Below, piece by piece: positions 12,501-23,919 of a stretch of DNA of 64,000 bases. The DNA is from Megascapheus bottae (taxonomy: Eukaryota; Chordata; Mammalia; Rodentia; Geomyidae). The stretch is from assembly GCA_024803745.1 (NCBI GenBank), contig JANJXV010000013.1:4216001-4280000 (forward strand), read 5' to 3'. The notes under the pieces are model-generated. The model saw only the letters and a program-made list of their open reading frames with translations, was not told the DNA's origin and did no database searches. Each line of letters opens with the position of its first letter. The stretch's first letter is position 1. The position numbers and the translations under genes were made by a program.

Positions 12501-13780
12501 TGCATATAACAGAGCCTATTTGACTTTCCTGTGATTCATTGCAATTATTAGCATGTGTTAATTGTAAAAGGTATTTTACATATGCTAATTATAATTAGAT
12601 TAACCTCATCTCTTTCTTTCCCTTTCTCTTCTTCCCATTATTGTTCAACAGCTTTCAGCGAGTGCCTAACGATTCCTCCATGGATTTCATGCATATCTAT
12701 AGTACTAGTTCTCCATTTTGATTTTAAACTATCCATTCACAATAGTTGACACATTCTTTTATAAATTAAGTCTTTTCTTATACCACACAAATAAAGTATT
12801 ACTGGCTTAAGAAGAAATACTGAGCTGGAATTGTTAGTGGTTTATAATTTTTTTAATGGGCTTTTCTATTTTAGTATTCCAATTGCTTATAGGCTTTTTG
12901 TTACTGTTGTTCAATAAGTCCTAAAATCATTTCAAATCCCTCATGGCTAAGACTAAATAACTCACTACTTTCTTCTAGTCTTCTATTTCAATTAGTTTAA
13001 CTATTAGGGTTCCAGTCTCACAGAATAGAAGACTTAGCTTCTCTTTTATCCTGAAATTTTTTGATAAACATATATCCAAGCTTTTCATAATGCTTAAAAT
13101 TTTTCCTGTTTTAAAGATGCCATAGACTATCTCAGTAAAGCCACAAGAGAAATGTTTTAATTCCAGGTAGTAATCCCTTCATTCAGAAGTGATAAATCTT
13201 TGTGAAGACCATACGAGTTTGGGGTTCAGGACAAAAAGTTATAACTAGCTTTACATAATGTCTGTCACCAAATCTGTCTGGCTTTCTAAAAATACCATCT
13301 ATTTCTCAATTTCTGTTGCTGTTTATCATCCTCACATGGCAGAAATATGCCATGGACCACAGTTTGTCTCCTTGCCACCAATAGCCTTTCACCAATCCTT
13401 CTTTTAACTATTTTTCCACTAATTATCTAAAAGAACTGCATAAGATTTTCCTCTCAGGGAATAATTGTATGCACTTCTTTTTATAGCCATGAGCCATGAC
13501 ATCACAAGGCCCGGGGATCTGCTCTGGAATTTTAGGAAGCAATCTCATGAGAGACATTGAGGGGATTAAGTTACAGGTCAAACCTCTGCTGTGATCAGGT
13601 TCTTTTTATCTGAATGCTTATCTGGCCTCATTTTTTATGCATATTATTTATAAAATCTATAATCTTTAACACCACAAAGCTTAAAACTAGAACAGTATTT
13701 TAATTACTTTTTATCATCTTTAGTCATACAAAGGAGTTGTGATTCTACAAAGCAGTTTTTGAATAGAATTCATCTTTATC
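12501..13780. other. Unique or highly eroded intronic sequence
   Basis: No clear gene or repeat. Parts of 13,300-13,620 may be very old repeat sequence, but I cannot assign a family. Confidence 0.4.
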
Positions 13781-15290
13781 AACAAACACCATGCCTTTCC
13801 TCATTCTCCCCTATTCCTTCCAACTCTACCCTTCCCTTCAATTTTATTTTATAATACATGTATTAAGTTTTATTTTTTCCTTTCTTTTTTATTGTAATTA
13901 GTAAAAGGGTTACATGATATTTGCCAGATAGAAGGTGCATTAATGCACATACATTGATACCCTTTCACATGTCTTGATACCCATTACCCTCCCCCCCACA
14001 CCCCTCCACCCGTCTTGGTTTTCCCCCCATCCCTAATGTACTAAGTTTTATGACTTCATTTTTCTTCCCCTTTTTTCTCTTCATTGGTCTGCTTTTTTCT
14101 CCTTGACCTCACCTCTCACCTTTTGATTATCAGTTTTCTTGTTGTTTATTTTGTTAAGCTATGCGTTAGCCTTTCTAAATCCATTGGCTTTCTCCTTTGA
14201 ATATATTTTGGTTAATTATATTTGTATACACTTACTTACCATACCAAAATATGTTGTATGCATTTATAGATTTTAGCTTCCATTTTAGAAAAAACTACAT
14301 TCTTTGACTCTCTGGGCGTGATTTACTTCACATACCATGATTTTCTCCACATTCTTCCATTTCCTCACAAAGGATACAGTATCATTCTTTTGTTACAAGA
14401 GCCAAATTCTTCATTGTGTATATTTGTCCATTGAGTAGCATCTGGCTTGCTTCCATATCTTGACTACAGTGAGTAGTGCTGCAGTGAACTGGTTCCTGTT
14501 TCATTTTTGGAGGAACCTCCATACTGATTTCCAGATTAGTTGGACAGATTTACGTTTTTATTAGCAGTATATTTGTTTCCATTAGGCAACATCCATGCCA
14601 GCATTTGTTATTGTTTGTATTCTTGCTGATGGACATTCTAACAGGCGCGGGATTGAATCGCAGTGCTCTTTTGATTTGCATTTCCTATATGGCCAGAGAA
14701 GAGTATTACATGTGTCTATTGGCCATGTTTTCAGAGAAGTCTGTTCAGTTCATTTGCTCATTTATGAATTTGAGTGTTGATTCTTTGAGGGTTTAGTTTC
14801 GTCAGCTCTCTGTATGTTCTGAATATTGTTAGGCCATTGTCTGAAGTATAGCTGACACAAATCTTCTCCCATGCAGTAGGCTGCACTTCATAGCTCAATA
14901 TGTTCTCTGTTGTGAAGAAACATTTTAGTTTGATACAATCCTACTTATAAGTACTTTCTTTGACTTGCTGTTGTGATTCTGAATCTTTACACAGGAAACC
15001 CCTATCTGCGCTGAGGAAAACTAATACTTCTCCTACCCCTTGCTGTAGTAATTTTATGGATTCAGGTCTTATATTGAACTCTTTGATCCATATTGAATTT
15101 ATAACAATCCAAGGTGACAGATGGGGATCCAGTCCAATGGAGTAAGACAACGAACCCAGACCAAACATCCATCTGACACTTAATAAGGGAGCAAAAAAAA
15201 ATCTAGAAGAAAGACAGCATCTTCAACAAATGGTGTGAAAATTGGTTATGTACATACAGAAAAAAAGTGTGTTTCTTTTGAAATAGAAAT
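13781..15290 (-). mobile_element. Old L1 with 5' inversion, interrupted by a younger L1
   Basis: The minus strand carries old L1 3' UTR (13,781-13,873) and ORF2 (14,036 to about 15,132); on + this reads 'catctggcttgcttccatat' and 'gatccatattgaatttataa'. From about 15,133 to 15,290 the next upstream ORF2 segment is in + orientation ('gaaagacagcatcttcaaca', the DSIFN region of ORF2). The junction falls almost exactly where the two segments meet in the consensus, as expected of twin priming. A younger L1 3' end is inserted at 13,874-14,035. Confidence 0.8.
13874..14035 (-). mobile_element. Short young L1 3' end nested in an older L1
   Basis: About 160 bases of the window's common L1 3' UTR, antisense ('attgtaattagtaaaagggt' through the C-rich tract to 'cttggttttccccccatcc'). 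It is bounded by a 16-base TSD with one mismatch, atgtattaagttttat (13,858-13,873) and atgtactaagttttat (14,036-14,051). Confidence 0.8.
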
Positions 15291-15307
15291 AGTTCCTATA
15301 AAAGAGA

Positions 15308-15590
15308 TGCTGATGACTCACACTTCTTGGGAGGTTGAGACTAAGAAGATCATCATTCCATGCCAGCATGGGAAGAAAAGCCTATGGCTTCTCAGTGGTA
15401 CAAGTTAGGCATGGGTATAGGAACCTGCCATCCTAGCTATAGTAGGAGGTCAAAAATAGATTGTGACCAAACATATTCCCATGCAGAAAGCAAGAACTCT
15501 TCTCCAAAACAGCCAGTGCAAAGCATGGCTTGAATCATGATTCAAAAGTGGAAGTCTTGAATTCACACCCCTGTACTGATATGAATATAT
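15308..15590 (+). mobile_element. Ancient B1-dimer/tRNA composite SINE
   Basis: Two degraded B1-like units are visible: 'gctgatgactcacacttctt' with 'gggaggttgagac', then 'gcatgggtataggaacctgc' with 'catcctagctatagtaggag'. A tRNA-like right part follows ('gtcttgaattcacacccctg'). Strong divergence and no visible TSD indicate an old copy. Confidence 0.5.
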
Positions 15591-16347
15591 ATTACTCTTA
15601 CTAAATAATAGTAATAATAATACTCTTATTAGGTAATATAGCACTATTTTTATTAGATATTATATAATATATATCCATTTTGTGTCACTGAATTACAAAT
15701 ATGTTGTACATTTCAATATATGTTTAATATATTGAATGAACAAATATGTTTTCCCAATCCTTTGCAGATACAGTGTCTCATTTTACTAGCATAGATATAG
15801 ATTTAGGGAAGTGAAGAGAATTGAAACTGAAGCCTGCCTTTATCCACAAGATTAAAACCTTTTTTTTTTTTTTAAAAATTGGGTCTCTGTTTAAAAGAGA
15901 TGGGGAGTAGGAGGATAGAAAACCTTTTTCCAGTTGTGACAGAGGCCGTCTACTAGTCACCAACGTCTGTGATTTCCTATTTCATTCTACTGGTGATTGA
16001 TCTCATATCTTTAGCACTAGAAATATCACCTTTACTTTTGCAGCTTGCTGTGTATCTCCTCATAGGGCTATGTAAAATGAAATTACATTTCCATGGCAGT
16101 TTGGGCTTTCTATAAGCTTTTTGCCTTCCAAGGTTTTGTTACTGATCACTGGAGAAATAGAAAAAAGCCTGAACATAAAAGTGGAGAAAGTAAAAGTTAC
16201 ATTGTTTCAATGACTTTTTGTGTACATCACTTAAATGCTTCTGAACGGGATCATTGAAGCCTAGCATGGTTTCTGCCTCAGCGTTAGTGTTTTGGGATTG
16301 GCATGCACTAAGCTTCCACTAAAGTAAGGACCTTTATGATGGCACTC
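15591..16347. other. AT-rich unique intronic sequence
   Basis: AT-rich, with TATTA-type simple stretches around 15,600-15,680 and a T-run near 15,860. No gene or repeat family recognised. Confidence 0.5.
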
Positions 16348-16605
16348 TTTTTTTTAATTTTTAAAATATTTTTTATTGTAATTAATAAAAGGGTTACATG
16401 ATATTTGCCAGATAGAAGGTGCATTAATTCACATACATTGATACCCTTTCACATGTCTTGGTCCCCATTACCCTCCCCCCCCACCCCACCCCCTGTCTTG
16501 GTTTTCCCCCCTTCCCTATCCAATTTCAAATAACCAAATACAAATAAATCCAATATATCAGATATCAAAGTGAGATACTGTAACAGTATGAGACCAAACT
16601 AAAGG
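16348..16605 (-). mobile_element. L1 3' UTR fragment
   Basis: Antisense copy of the window's young L1 3' end: 'attgtaattaataaaagggt', the 'gatagaaggtgcattaattc' block, the C-rich tract near 16,473-16,512, then 'caatttcaaataaccaaata'. It is 5'-truncated before ORF2. Confidence 0.8.
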
Positions 16606-17237
16606 TACAGTTACAATAGAGCAGCCCATATCCACCATGTGATATAAGCAGTTAATGTCTTTGAGAACCTTTAGCAAACAAAAACTCCAAAATCATTACA
16701 GCTCTTGCCTGATAGTAATTTTAGCCTTTAATTTAACAGAAATTTAAAAATTAACAGAACTTTACAAATTAATTGTGATGAAGGTAGCATAAGGAATTTC
16801 CATTAAATCCTCAAAGGACATGACCCCTGTCCTCAGATTTTATAATTGGCTAAAGAGGACCAAATAAATATAATACAAATGCTACATAATATACTAACAG
16901 TTTTCTCTGGGAACTTGGGAGAACACGTTTGTCTTCAGGGCAAGGAACGAAAGGCTTCTGAAGGATGGTGAGACTTAAAGAGGGAGCACTGATACTTGCA
17001 AGATGGGTAGGAGTAGTGCCTGATTAAAGGTTAATTTGGACACATGTAAACATAGACACCTGAGACAATATAATATTTCTGAGACTTTTAAGTCATTCAA
17101 TAATGATGAGGCCTCAGTCATGAGGCCTAAAATGTGAAATGAGGAGTAGAAGGTGATAGGATACATGTCTTTCACATGTAGTAAGGACAGGCTAACATTG
17201 ATGATGTAAATTTATTTAGGAGAATCACTCATGTGCC
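16606..17237. other. Unique intronic sequence
   Basis: No exon or repeat recognised. The small frame at 16,975-17,175 (-) has no support. Confidence 0.5.
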
Positions 17238-17588
17238 CTTATAATGACACTAAATGAAAGGCCCTCCAGGATATAGGAACAAAAGCCATATAATGAGTGA
17301 TTGTTGTCCTTAATGTACTATGTGATCTCTCATCTTTTTTGCTGTCCCTTGGTTATCTCATATTGCTATAGTATTTCACCTTTTAGTCTGATATATTGGA
17401 TATATGCATATTTGCTTATTTGAAATCAGATAGGGAAGGGGGAAAAACAAAATAAGGGCGGGGGGTGGGGGAGGGAAATGGGGACCAAGACATGAGAAAG
17501 GGTATCAATGTATGTGAAGTAATGTACCTTCTATCTAGTGAATATAATGTAACACTTCTATTAATTACAATAAAAATATATGGAAAAA
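17238..17588 (+). mobile_element. 5'-truncated L1 3' end
   Basis: Sense L1 3' UTR from 'ctaaatgaaaggccctccag' through 'gattgttgtccttaatgtac', a G-rich tract at 17,431-17,485 and 'tctattaattacaataaaaa'. It ends in an A-rich tail. No ORF is retained. Confidence 0.85.
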
Positions 17589-18401
17589 AAGAATATGATA
17601 GGTGATGTGTATTGCTGAACTTCAGAAGTTTCTTCTAAAGTTAAAAAAGTGCAGTACAAACTAAATCCTAACCATATGGGCGTTATACATGTCCCATTTG
17701 CACTCATTTACTGCTGTTCTGGGCATAGCATTTTCCCCAAGAAGCTGTGACACAGAATGTACTAAGAAAACTTACAGAGTTTGCCCAATAGTGGTAGGTG
17801 AATCGCTACAATTTGTAAAAGATTAAGGCATTTGATAATCTTTTTACATAATGCTCAATATACCCAAATTTATTCAGCAAATAATACCAAAATATTCACA
17901 TCAGTTTCTTTCCAGAATGATTATCAATTATTTGAGCCAACTAAAGATATAGACATATTTTTCTTACACTGCATTCTATTAATGCATTTATTTTTTAACT
18001 TTATTGTCAGGATAATATATAGAGGAGTAACAGCTACATTCTTCAGGTAGTAGATGCATTACTTCTCACACATTGATACCCTTCTCATTTTTCCCCCCAT
18101 TTCCCTCCTCCATCACCTCCCAATCATCTTGTGTTCCCCCTTCCCTTCCCTATTTCAAATAAACAAATAAATATATACAATATACAAGTTAACACAATCA
18201 GATACAGTAACAACATGAGATTAACCATAAGGGCAAAAAAAGAAGAAAAATAACATGCTACATCAAGGACACTAATCATACACGATAAAGCTCTTGTTTC
18301 CATATCCTAGAGTTCATGTTACTTAGTCTCATCCTATATGACCTTATGTACCTAGGTTTTGTGCTATTGTAATCATCCGCTAGGAGAGTCCTAGATGTGT
18401 A

Positions 18402-18965
18402 CTAATTATTATAAATGAGGGAAACCATGGAGCCTATGCTCCTTTGGGTCTGGCTTATTTCACTTAATATGATTTTTCCCAAGTCTTTCCATTTCCTTAG
18501 AAATGGGGCGATGCCATTCTTTCTGATGGCAGCATAGAATTTCATTGTGTATAAATACCACATCTTTATGATCCAATCATCTACTGAGGGGCATCTGGGT
18601 TGATTCCATATTTTCCCTATGGTAAACAATGCTGCAATGAACATCTTTGTGCTTGTAAGTTTAATATGTCCTTGTTTCTGGACATTTGGATAAATGCCAA
18701 GTTGTGGAATTGCTAGGTCATATGGGAGTTCTATGTTTAGTTTTTTGAGGAACTGCCATACTGCTTTCCATTGTGGTTGAATGAGTTTACACTCCCACCG
18801 AATGTGCAGCAGTAATCCCTCCTGGCCACATCCCCACCAGCATTTGATGTTATTAGATTTCTTGATCATGGCCATTCTAACTGGAGTGATGTAGAATCTT
18901 AGAGTTGTTTTGATTTGTTTGATGGCCAGAGATGTTGAGCATTTCTTCATGTGCCTATAGGCCAT
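18402..18965 (-). pseudogene. L1 ORF2 C-terminal fragment
   Basis: An open frame of 187 codons matching the C-terminal region of L1 ORF2p, the multifunctional L1 protein with endonuclease, reverse transcriptase and a cysteine-containing C-terminal segment. Visible landmarks are a WWGCGQEG-type cysteine region near residues 43-50, then PSVDDWIIKMWYLYTMKFYAAIRKN and a terminal QTQRSIGSMVSLIYNN before the stop. ORF2p is normally about 1,280 residues, so only the final seventh or so is in this frame. It belongs to the interrupted L1 at 17,985-20,735 and is a relic, not a host gene. Confidence 0.85.
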
Positions 18966-19256
18966 TTATATTTTCTCTTCAGAGAAGATCCTCTTTAATT
19001 TGTTAGCCAACCTTTTAATGGGATAGTTGTTTCTCGAGGAATTATTTTGGAGAAATTCAATTTTTTTAGTTGTTGACATATTTTTAGATATGAGGCCTTT
19101 GTCTGTTGTATGGTTAGTGAAGATCTTCTCCCACTCTGTGGGCTATTTAACTTGCTATCTGTGTCCTTTGCAGAAGCTTTGCAGTTAAATGTGGTCTCAT
19201 TTGTCCAAACTTTCCTTAATTTGTTATATTTCTGGGTCTTTATTAAGAAAGGCCAT

Positions 19257-19611
19257 ACAGTATGACGCTAAACCAAAGGACCTCTAGGATATAGAAACAA
19301 AAGCCATATAATGAGTGATTGTTGTCCTTAATGTACTATGTTATCTCTCATCTCTTTTGCTGTCCCTTGGTTATATCATATTTTTATAGTATCTCACTTT
19401 GTTATCTGATATATTGGATATATTTGTATTTGGTTATTTGAAATTGGCTAGGGAAGGGGGGAAAGCAAGATGAGGGGTGGGGGTGGGAGGGAGGGAAATG
19501 TGGACCAAGACATGAGAAAGGGTATCAATGTATGTGAAGTAATGCATCTTCTATCTGGCTAATATAATGTAACCCTTCTATTAATTACAATAAAAATATA
19601 TGAAAAAAAAG
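19257..19611 (+). mobile_element. 5'-truncated L1 nested in an L1, opposite strand
   Basis: Sense L1 3' UTR ('ctaaaccaaaggacctctag' to 'ttaattacaataaaaatata' and an A tail) inside the minus-strand L1. AAGAAAG is present at both edges (about 19,250-19,256 and 19,610-19,616), consistent with a short TSD. ORF2 sequence resumes on the far side. Confidence 0.8.
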
Positions 19612-19714
19612 AAAGTTTCTACCTGTGCCTAGGAGACCTATTGTATCTCCTATTCCTTCTTGTAAAGTTTACAGTGTATCTGCTTTTATGTCAACGTCTT
19701 TGATCCATTTGGAA

Positions 19715-20452
19715 TTATTTCTGGTGCAGGGTGACATAGAAGTATCCAATTTTAGTTTTCTGCCTGTGCTTAACCAATTCTGCCAGCACCACTTGTTGAA
19801 GAGGCTGTCTTTCTTCCATCCTATTTTTTTTGGCTCCCTTATCAAAGATTACGTGGCCATAGGTCTGTGGGTTGATTTCAGGGTCTTCAATTTTATTCCA
19901 TTGATCCTCAGGCCTGTTCTTGTGCCAGTACCAAGCTGTTTTGCTTACTATTGCTCTGTAATATAGTCTAAAGTTTGATATTGAAATTCCTCTACCACTG
20001 TTCTTTCTGCCAAGAAGTGTTTTTCTTATACGGGGTCTTTTATTATTCCATATGAAATTTTGGATCGCCTCTTCTATTTCAGTTGATTTATATATATATA
20101 TATATATATTATAATTTATAGAAGGGTTACAGTTTAGCCTAGTGGTAGAGTGCTTGCCTAGCATGAATGATGAACCTGGTTCGATTCCTTGGTACCACAT
20201 ACATAGAAAAAAGCCAGAAGTGGTGATGAGGCTCAAGTGATAGAGCTCTAGCATTGAGAAAGTCCAAGGACAGTGCTCAGACCCTGAGCTCAAGCCTAGG
20301 GCTGGCAAAAAAAAAAGAAAAAAAAATGTCTGACTCAACCCAACAGTTGATTTTTGAGGATTAATTTTATACCCTTCTACTTTACCAAACTTTTGAATCA
20401 GCTCAAGCAACTTGAGAGTGGAGTCTCTAGGGTTCTTTAAATACAGAATCAT
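19715..20452 (-). pseudogene. L1 ORF2 fragment with a SINE-derived segment in frame
   Basis: This 245-codon frame reads ORF2 sequence [12 protein letters not shown]...[10 protein letters not shown], then antisense SINE-derived residues, then ORF2 again ([20 protein letters not shown]...[28 protein letters not shown]), ending where ORF2 shifts frame. The ORF2 residues normally lying between QKS and the FIWNxKRP motif (about 100) are absent. The continuity through the SINE is accidental. It is a broken retrotransposon frame. Confidence 0.85.
20090..20343 (+). mobile_element. IDL-Geo type SINE inside L1, with AT repeat
   Basis: A (TA)n tract at 20,090-20,110 precedes a degraded SINE ('tagcctagtggtagagtgct' head, 'ggctcaagtgatagagctct' right monomer, A tail at 20,308-20,327). 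CAGTTGATTT occurs at both 20,080-20,089 and 20,344-20,353, either as a TSD or as microhomology at the ORF2 deletion. Confidence 0.75.
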
Positions 20453-20735
20453 GTCATTTGCAAAGAGAGAAAGTTTAACTTCCTCTTTCCCTATTTGGAT
20501 CCCTTCATGCGGCTTTCTTCTTACCTTATTGTGCTGGCTAGGAATTCTAATACTATATTAAAGAGGAAAGGAGAGAATAGGCATCCTTGTCTTGTTCCTG
20601 ATTTTACAGGAAATGGCTTTAGATTTTCATCATTAAGTATAATGTTAGCTGTATATTTGTTATTAAGACATTCATTTTTGACATCTTGCATTGCACTTTA
20701 TCTTTGATTTTCGGAATGTATATCTGTTATAAAAT

Positions 20736-21456
20736 TTTAAGAATTCCAGAGTAGACTGCCTTGACAATTTAATTTGAGACTCCAAATTTTATCTCTAACA
20801 ATGTGTAATTTTCCTTACCTCACATGAACTATATAAGGACTAAGTAAATAGACTATAATTCTTAAGTGTTTGCCTATTTCATGTTTAGGGAATAACTAGT
20901 AAATGAAATAGCAAACACAAATATTTTGGCTATAAATCATATTTTTGACTTATGGCTCTCCATTTCACTTTATAGTCAAAGGTGAGTGTTTAGGGACATA
21001 AAGTAGTTAATAAGTGGAACTGGACCCAATGATAGAGATATACTGAATGAATAACATGGGTTTTCACTGTACATATATTTATTAATCAAAATCTAGTGGT
21101 AATTATGCATATGGCCTATGAATAGTAACATGGTAGTAAAATAGTTTACTATTATTGAATCTAATTGCTAAATGCTCTTTAGTTGAAAAAATTCAATATG
21201 GTAACCAACTTCATTTGCTATTTAGAAATTTACCTGAAGATTTTACATAGGCTTTATTTTAATAAATAAGCCAAAGTCATCTCAAAGATGATTTGTAATC
21301 AAACATATTTTTGTGGGTTGTTCCCAGATTTGTGCCAGAAAAGGAAAATATAAAATGATATCTGTCTTTGAATATGAAATTAATGAAGCTAGACTTAAAC
21401 TTTTCTTCATTTTATTACTTTGATAAATATAGTTTGATTCATAAGAATATACTTTT
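20736..21456. other. Unique intronic sequence
   Basis: AT-rich, single-copy in appearance, no feature recognised. Confidence 0.5.
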
Positions 21457-22130
21457 GGCAGGGCACCAGTAGTTTACACCTTTAATCCTAGCTTCGCAGG
21501 TGGCTGAGATCTGAGGATCATGGTTCAAATCCAACCTAGGTAATAAAATGCATGAGACTTTTTTTTCTGGCTAAAAGTTTATTCAACACAAAATAATCCT
21601 CTATATCTTTACTGGGGTGGCTATTCATCTCCACGACCAAATCCACCTCTAAACTGAAATCCAGTTGTTGACCCAGCCCCAGCATTTGCTTTCTCATCAG
21701 CACTCCACCTGTAGGTGTCAGGAGGCAGGTGGAGGTAATCTCAGAGGTACTAGATGCCTTCCTTGGTTAGGTACCAATAAAAATGCTTCCAGGTAAACTG
21801 TTCCTTCACATAGCCTTGGGACTTGAGAGTCTGCATGGCCTTCATGATGTGAAGAAGATTGGGCACATTTTTTGCCTGCTAGCTCTGGATGCTTGGGCAT
21901 ATGGACATCCTTCTTAGCCACCATAACCTTAAAAAAGAGTTCATAAATGACAATCCAGGTCTTCTTGGACATCAGCATCATGGTGGCTTCAGGTTCTAAA
22001 GTCCATTAGACTCTTTATTTCCAATTACCAACCAGAAAACTGGAAGTGGTGGTGTGGTTCAATGGTAGACTACTAGCCTTGAGCTGAATTGCTCAGGGAC
22101 AGCTCCCAGGCCCCACAACTGAAAGGGAAA
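21457..22130 (+). mobile_element. B1/tRNA composite SINE split by a processed pseudogene
   Basis: The left B1 half (21,457-21,559) ends at 'gcatgagact'. The right half resumes at 22,014 ('cattagactctttatttcca') and runs through 'ggttcaatggtagactac' to an A-rich tail near 22,130. The SINE consensus is continuous across the gap, which is filled by an RPS10 retrocopy. Confidence 0.8.
21560..22013 (-). pseudogene. RPS10: RPS10 processed pseudogene
   Basis: An intronless retrocopy of ribosomal protein S10, a 40S subunit component (winged-helix N-terminus, basic C-terminal tail). On the minus strand the start is at 21,981 and the TAG at 21,621-21,623. Matching blocks are [36 protein letters not shown] and the C-terminal [10 protein letters not shown]. 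Decay includes loss of two codons after ELFFK, an extra A after ELAGK (frameshift), CGA to TGA before DYLHLPP, and loss of about 37 residues between LPP and DTYR. An AATAAA and A-tail (T-run at 21,560-21,567 on +) follow. The edges carry CATGAGACT and CATTAGACT, a 9-base TSD. It lies inside a SINE and cannot make S10. Confidence 0.92.
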
Positions 22131-23629
22131 AAAAGAAGAAATATACTTTTCAAAAGTGACATATTTTAATTCGTTCTTCTTATATTTTGCCTGTTTAAAG
22201 GTGTGAGAACAAAGATACTCATTTTCAAAGCGTTCATTAACTTACTGTGTAACTTTCACCAAAATATCTTCTTGTTTTTCTTTTGTAAAGTCGGGGTAGT
22301 GACTAGGTGAGGCCCAAGTATTCTCCAATGCTAATAACTTGCAGCTTAGATTCTAAGCCAGCTTAGATTCAGAGAAGATACTGATGATCATCATGAAGAT
22401 GATGCCATTGTCTCTAAACTGTGTTACGTGTGCATACCGTGTCCAGTGCTTCACCTGAACATCTGAATATGTATTTCCAAAGACAGCCTGCTATTAAGCT
22501 GTTAACTATAGCCTTTCTCCTGTCTTTCTAAAAATTTACATTTTCCATTTCCATTAGAAATGTGTTTTTAACCTAAATATAAGGAGGATTATCACAACAA
22601 CTGAGACTGTCTATGGGGAAGTTAATGAATAATGGTATCAGAGGTGCTCTGCATATATGTTATGGAATCATCCAGAAAAAGACATGAGTTATTGTCAAGG
22701 GTTGATATCCTTTGAACTCTGATTCTGCTTTGACTTTGGGAAAGGGAAGGTTTGTGTGAAAGAGAAAGGTTTGCTTACCTTTGTTCTGAAATTACAATGC
22801 AGAGCAGATATTTCCCCCACAATTTGATTCTGTAAGTGAATGCACAAAAATTAATGTCAGTGTGGAAAGTTTCCAATAATAGGCATATGTTACCATAGAC
22901 ACATGCTTAAAACATGTCACTGGTGCATTATTGCACAGCAATACTTAAAGGATTTGAAGCAGTTATATTTTACGAGATCCTAAAATTTTTCCGTTGTGAG
23001 AGATGAGAGTTGGCTTTTCTCATAAGAAGTGGTCCTGCCTTGTTCCTTTAAAGCTGAGTGGTACATTATTATAGGAGTCATTGCCATTTACTATAGATAA
23101 TAGTTAGGTACAAGATATTAAAAGTGAGTCCCTCTAATCTAAGATAGTGTTTAATTTATCAAGGGTGACAATCTGACAATGCAATTTTAATTGAAATAAT
23201 TTTTTTCTCCCTTAAATTTTGGGAGAAATAGGTTAACCACCACATTATTTTGTGCAAAAAAAAATTCTTAAAGGAATAGAAGAATCTTTGTTCCACTCCC
23301 TTGCATTCTTTCAAGTTGATATCATTGCTCTTGCTATTTATTGGACATTATAAGGAATGTTGAAAATTAGGACTCTGTAGCATATTTTGTGAAGGAAATT
23401 TTACAGATAAAAGGAATAAGCACTGTTTTTTGCAATGTCCTATGCAATATGGTATATTTTGTCAAATATTTATTAATGCTTTTCTACTCTAGTGTATTCC
23501 AGGGAAAAGAAGAACAAAAGCATAGAAAGGTAAGGTCTCTGTCATCAATAAATCTTACACTCTACATTAGAATATCATTTTAGTAAACACATAAATTAGT
23601 ATTTTGTTATAATTTCTTCTTCCCTCCTT
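22131..23629. other. Unique intronic sequence
   Basis: No exon, RNA gene or repeat family recognised in this 1.5-kb stretch. Confidence 0.5.
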
Positions 23630-23890
23630 TTTTCTGGAAGTACTAAGGGTTTGAACATGTAATTTTCATGCCCTTATGCCTGATGCTATACCATTTAAAC
23701 CATGCCTTTGTCTTTTTAAAACCTGTTATTTTATAGAGTGGGTCTTGCTTCCAATCCAGATGTCCACATGGGCTGTGATCCATTTACTTTTAGGTTCCAT
23801 CAATTCTAAAATAACAGATGGGTTACACTGCATCCAGATTCCTTTCTTGCCAATGCAATGTTGTTGTCTTTTTTGTCCAGTTTGAGGTAG
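23630..23890 (-). mobile_element. Ancient composite SINE relic
   Basis: Antisense right monomer ('aagggtttgaacatgtaatt', 'ctataccatttaaaccatgc') followed by a B1-like antisense stretch ('gagtgggtcttgcttccaat'). Very diverged; limits are approximate. Confidence 0.45.
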
Positions 23891-23919
23891 TAGATGCATG
23901 CACTGTGTCTGGCTCAGAA

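Larger units (their letters stand above)
17985..20735 (-). mobile_element. L1 (3' UTR plus ORF2 fragment) with two nested insertions
   Basis: The longest L1 in the window. Minus-strand order is the ORF2 reverse transcriptase region (about 20,735-20,344), C-terminal ORF2 (20,089-19,612 and 19,256-18,402) and the 3' UTR to about 17,985. It is interrupted by a + strand L1 end (19,257-19,611) and a SINE (about 20,124-20,318). The SINE sits where roughly 100 ORF2 codons are missing. The catalytic FADD box reads FAND at about 20,450-20,465, so this copy would be dead even without the breaks. It is 5'-truncated within the reverse transcriptase domain. Confidence 0.85.

Noticed and set aside
19625..19966. 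113-codon + strand ORF
   Set aside because: It is antisense to the L1 ORF2 segment encoding [18 protein letters not shown].
21718..21981. 87-codon ORF as a functional ribosomal protein gene
   Set aside because: It has frameshifts, an in-frame stop, a large internal deletion, a poly-A tail and TSDs, so it is a processed pseudogene.
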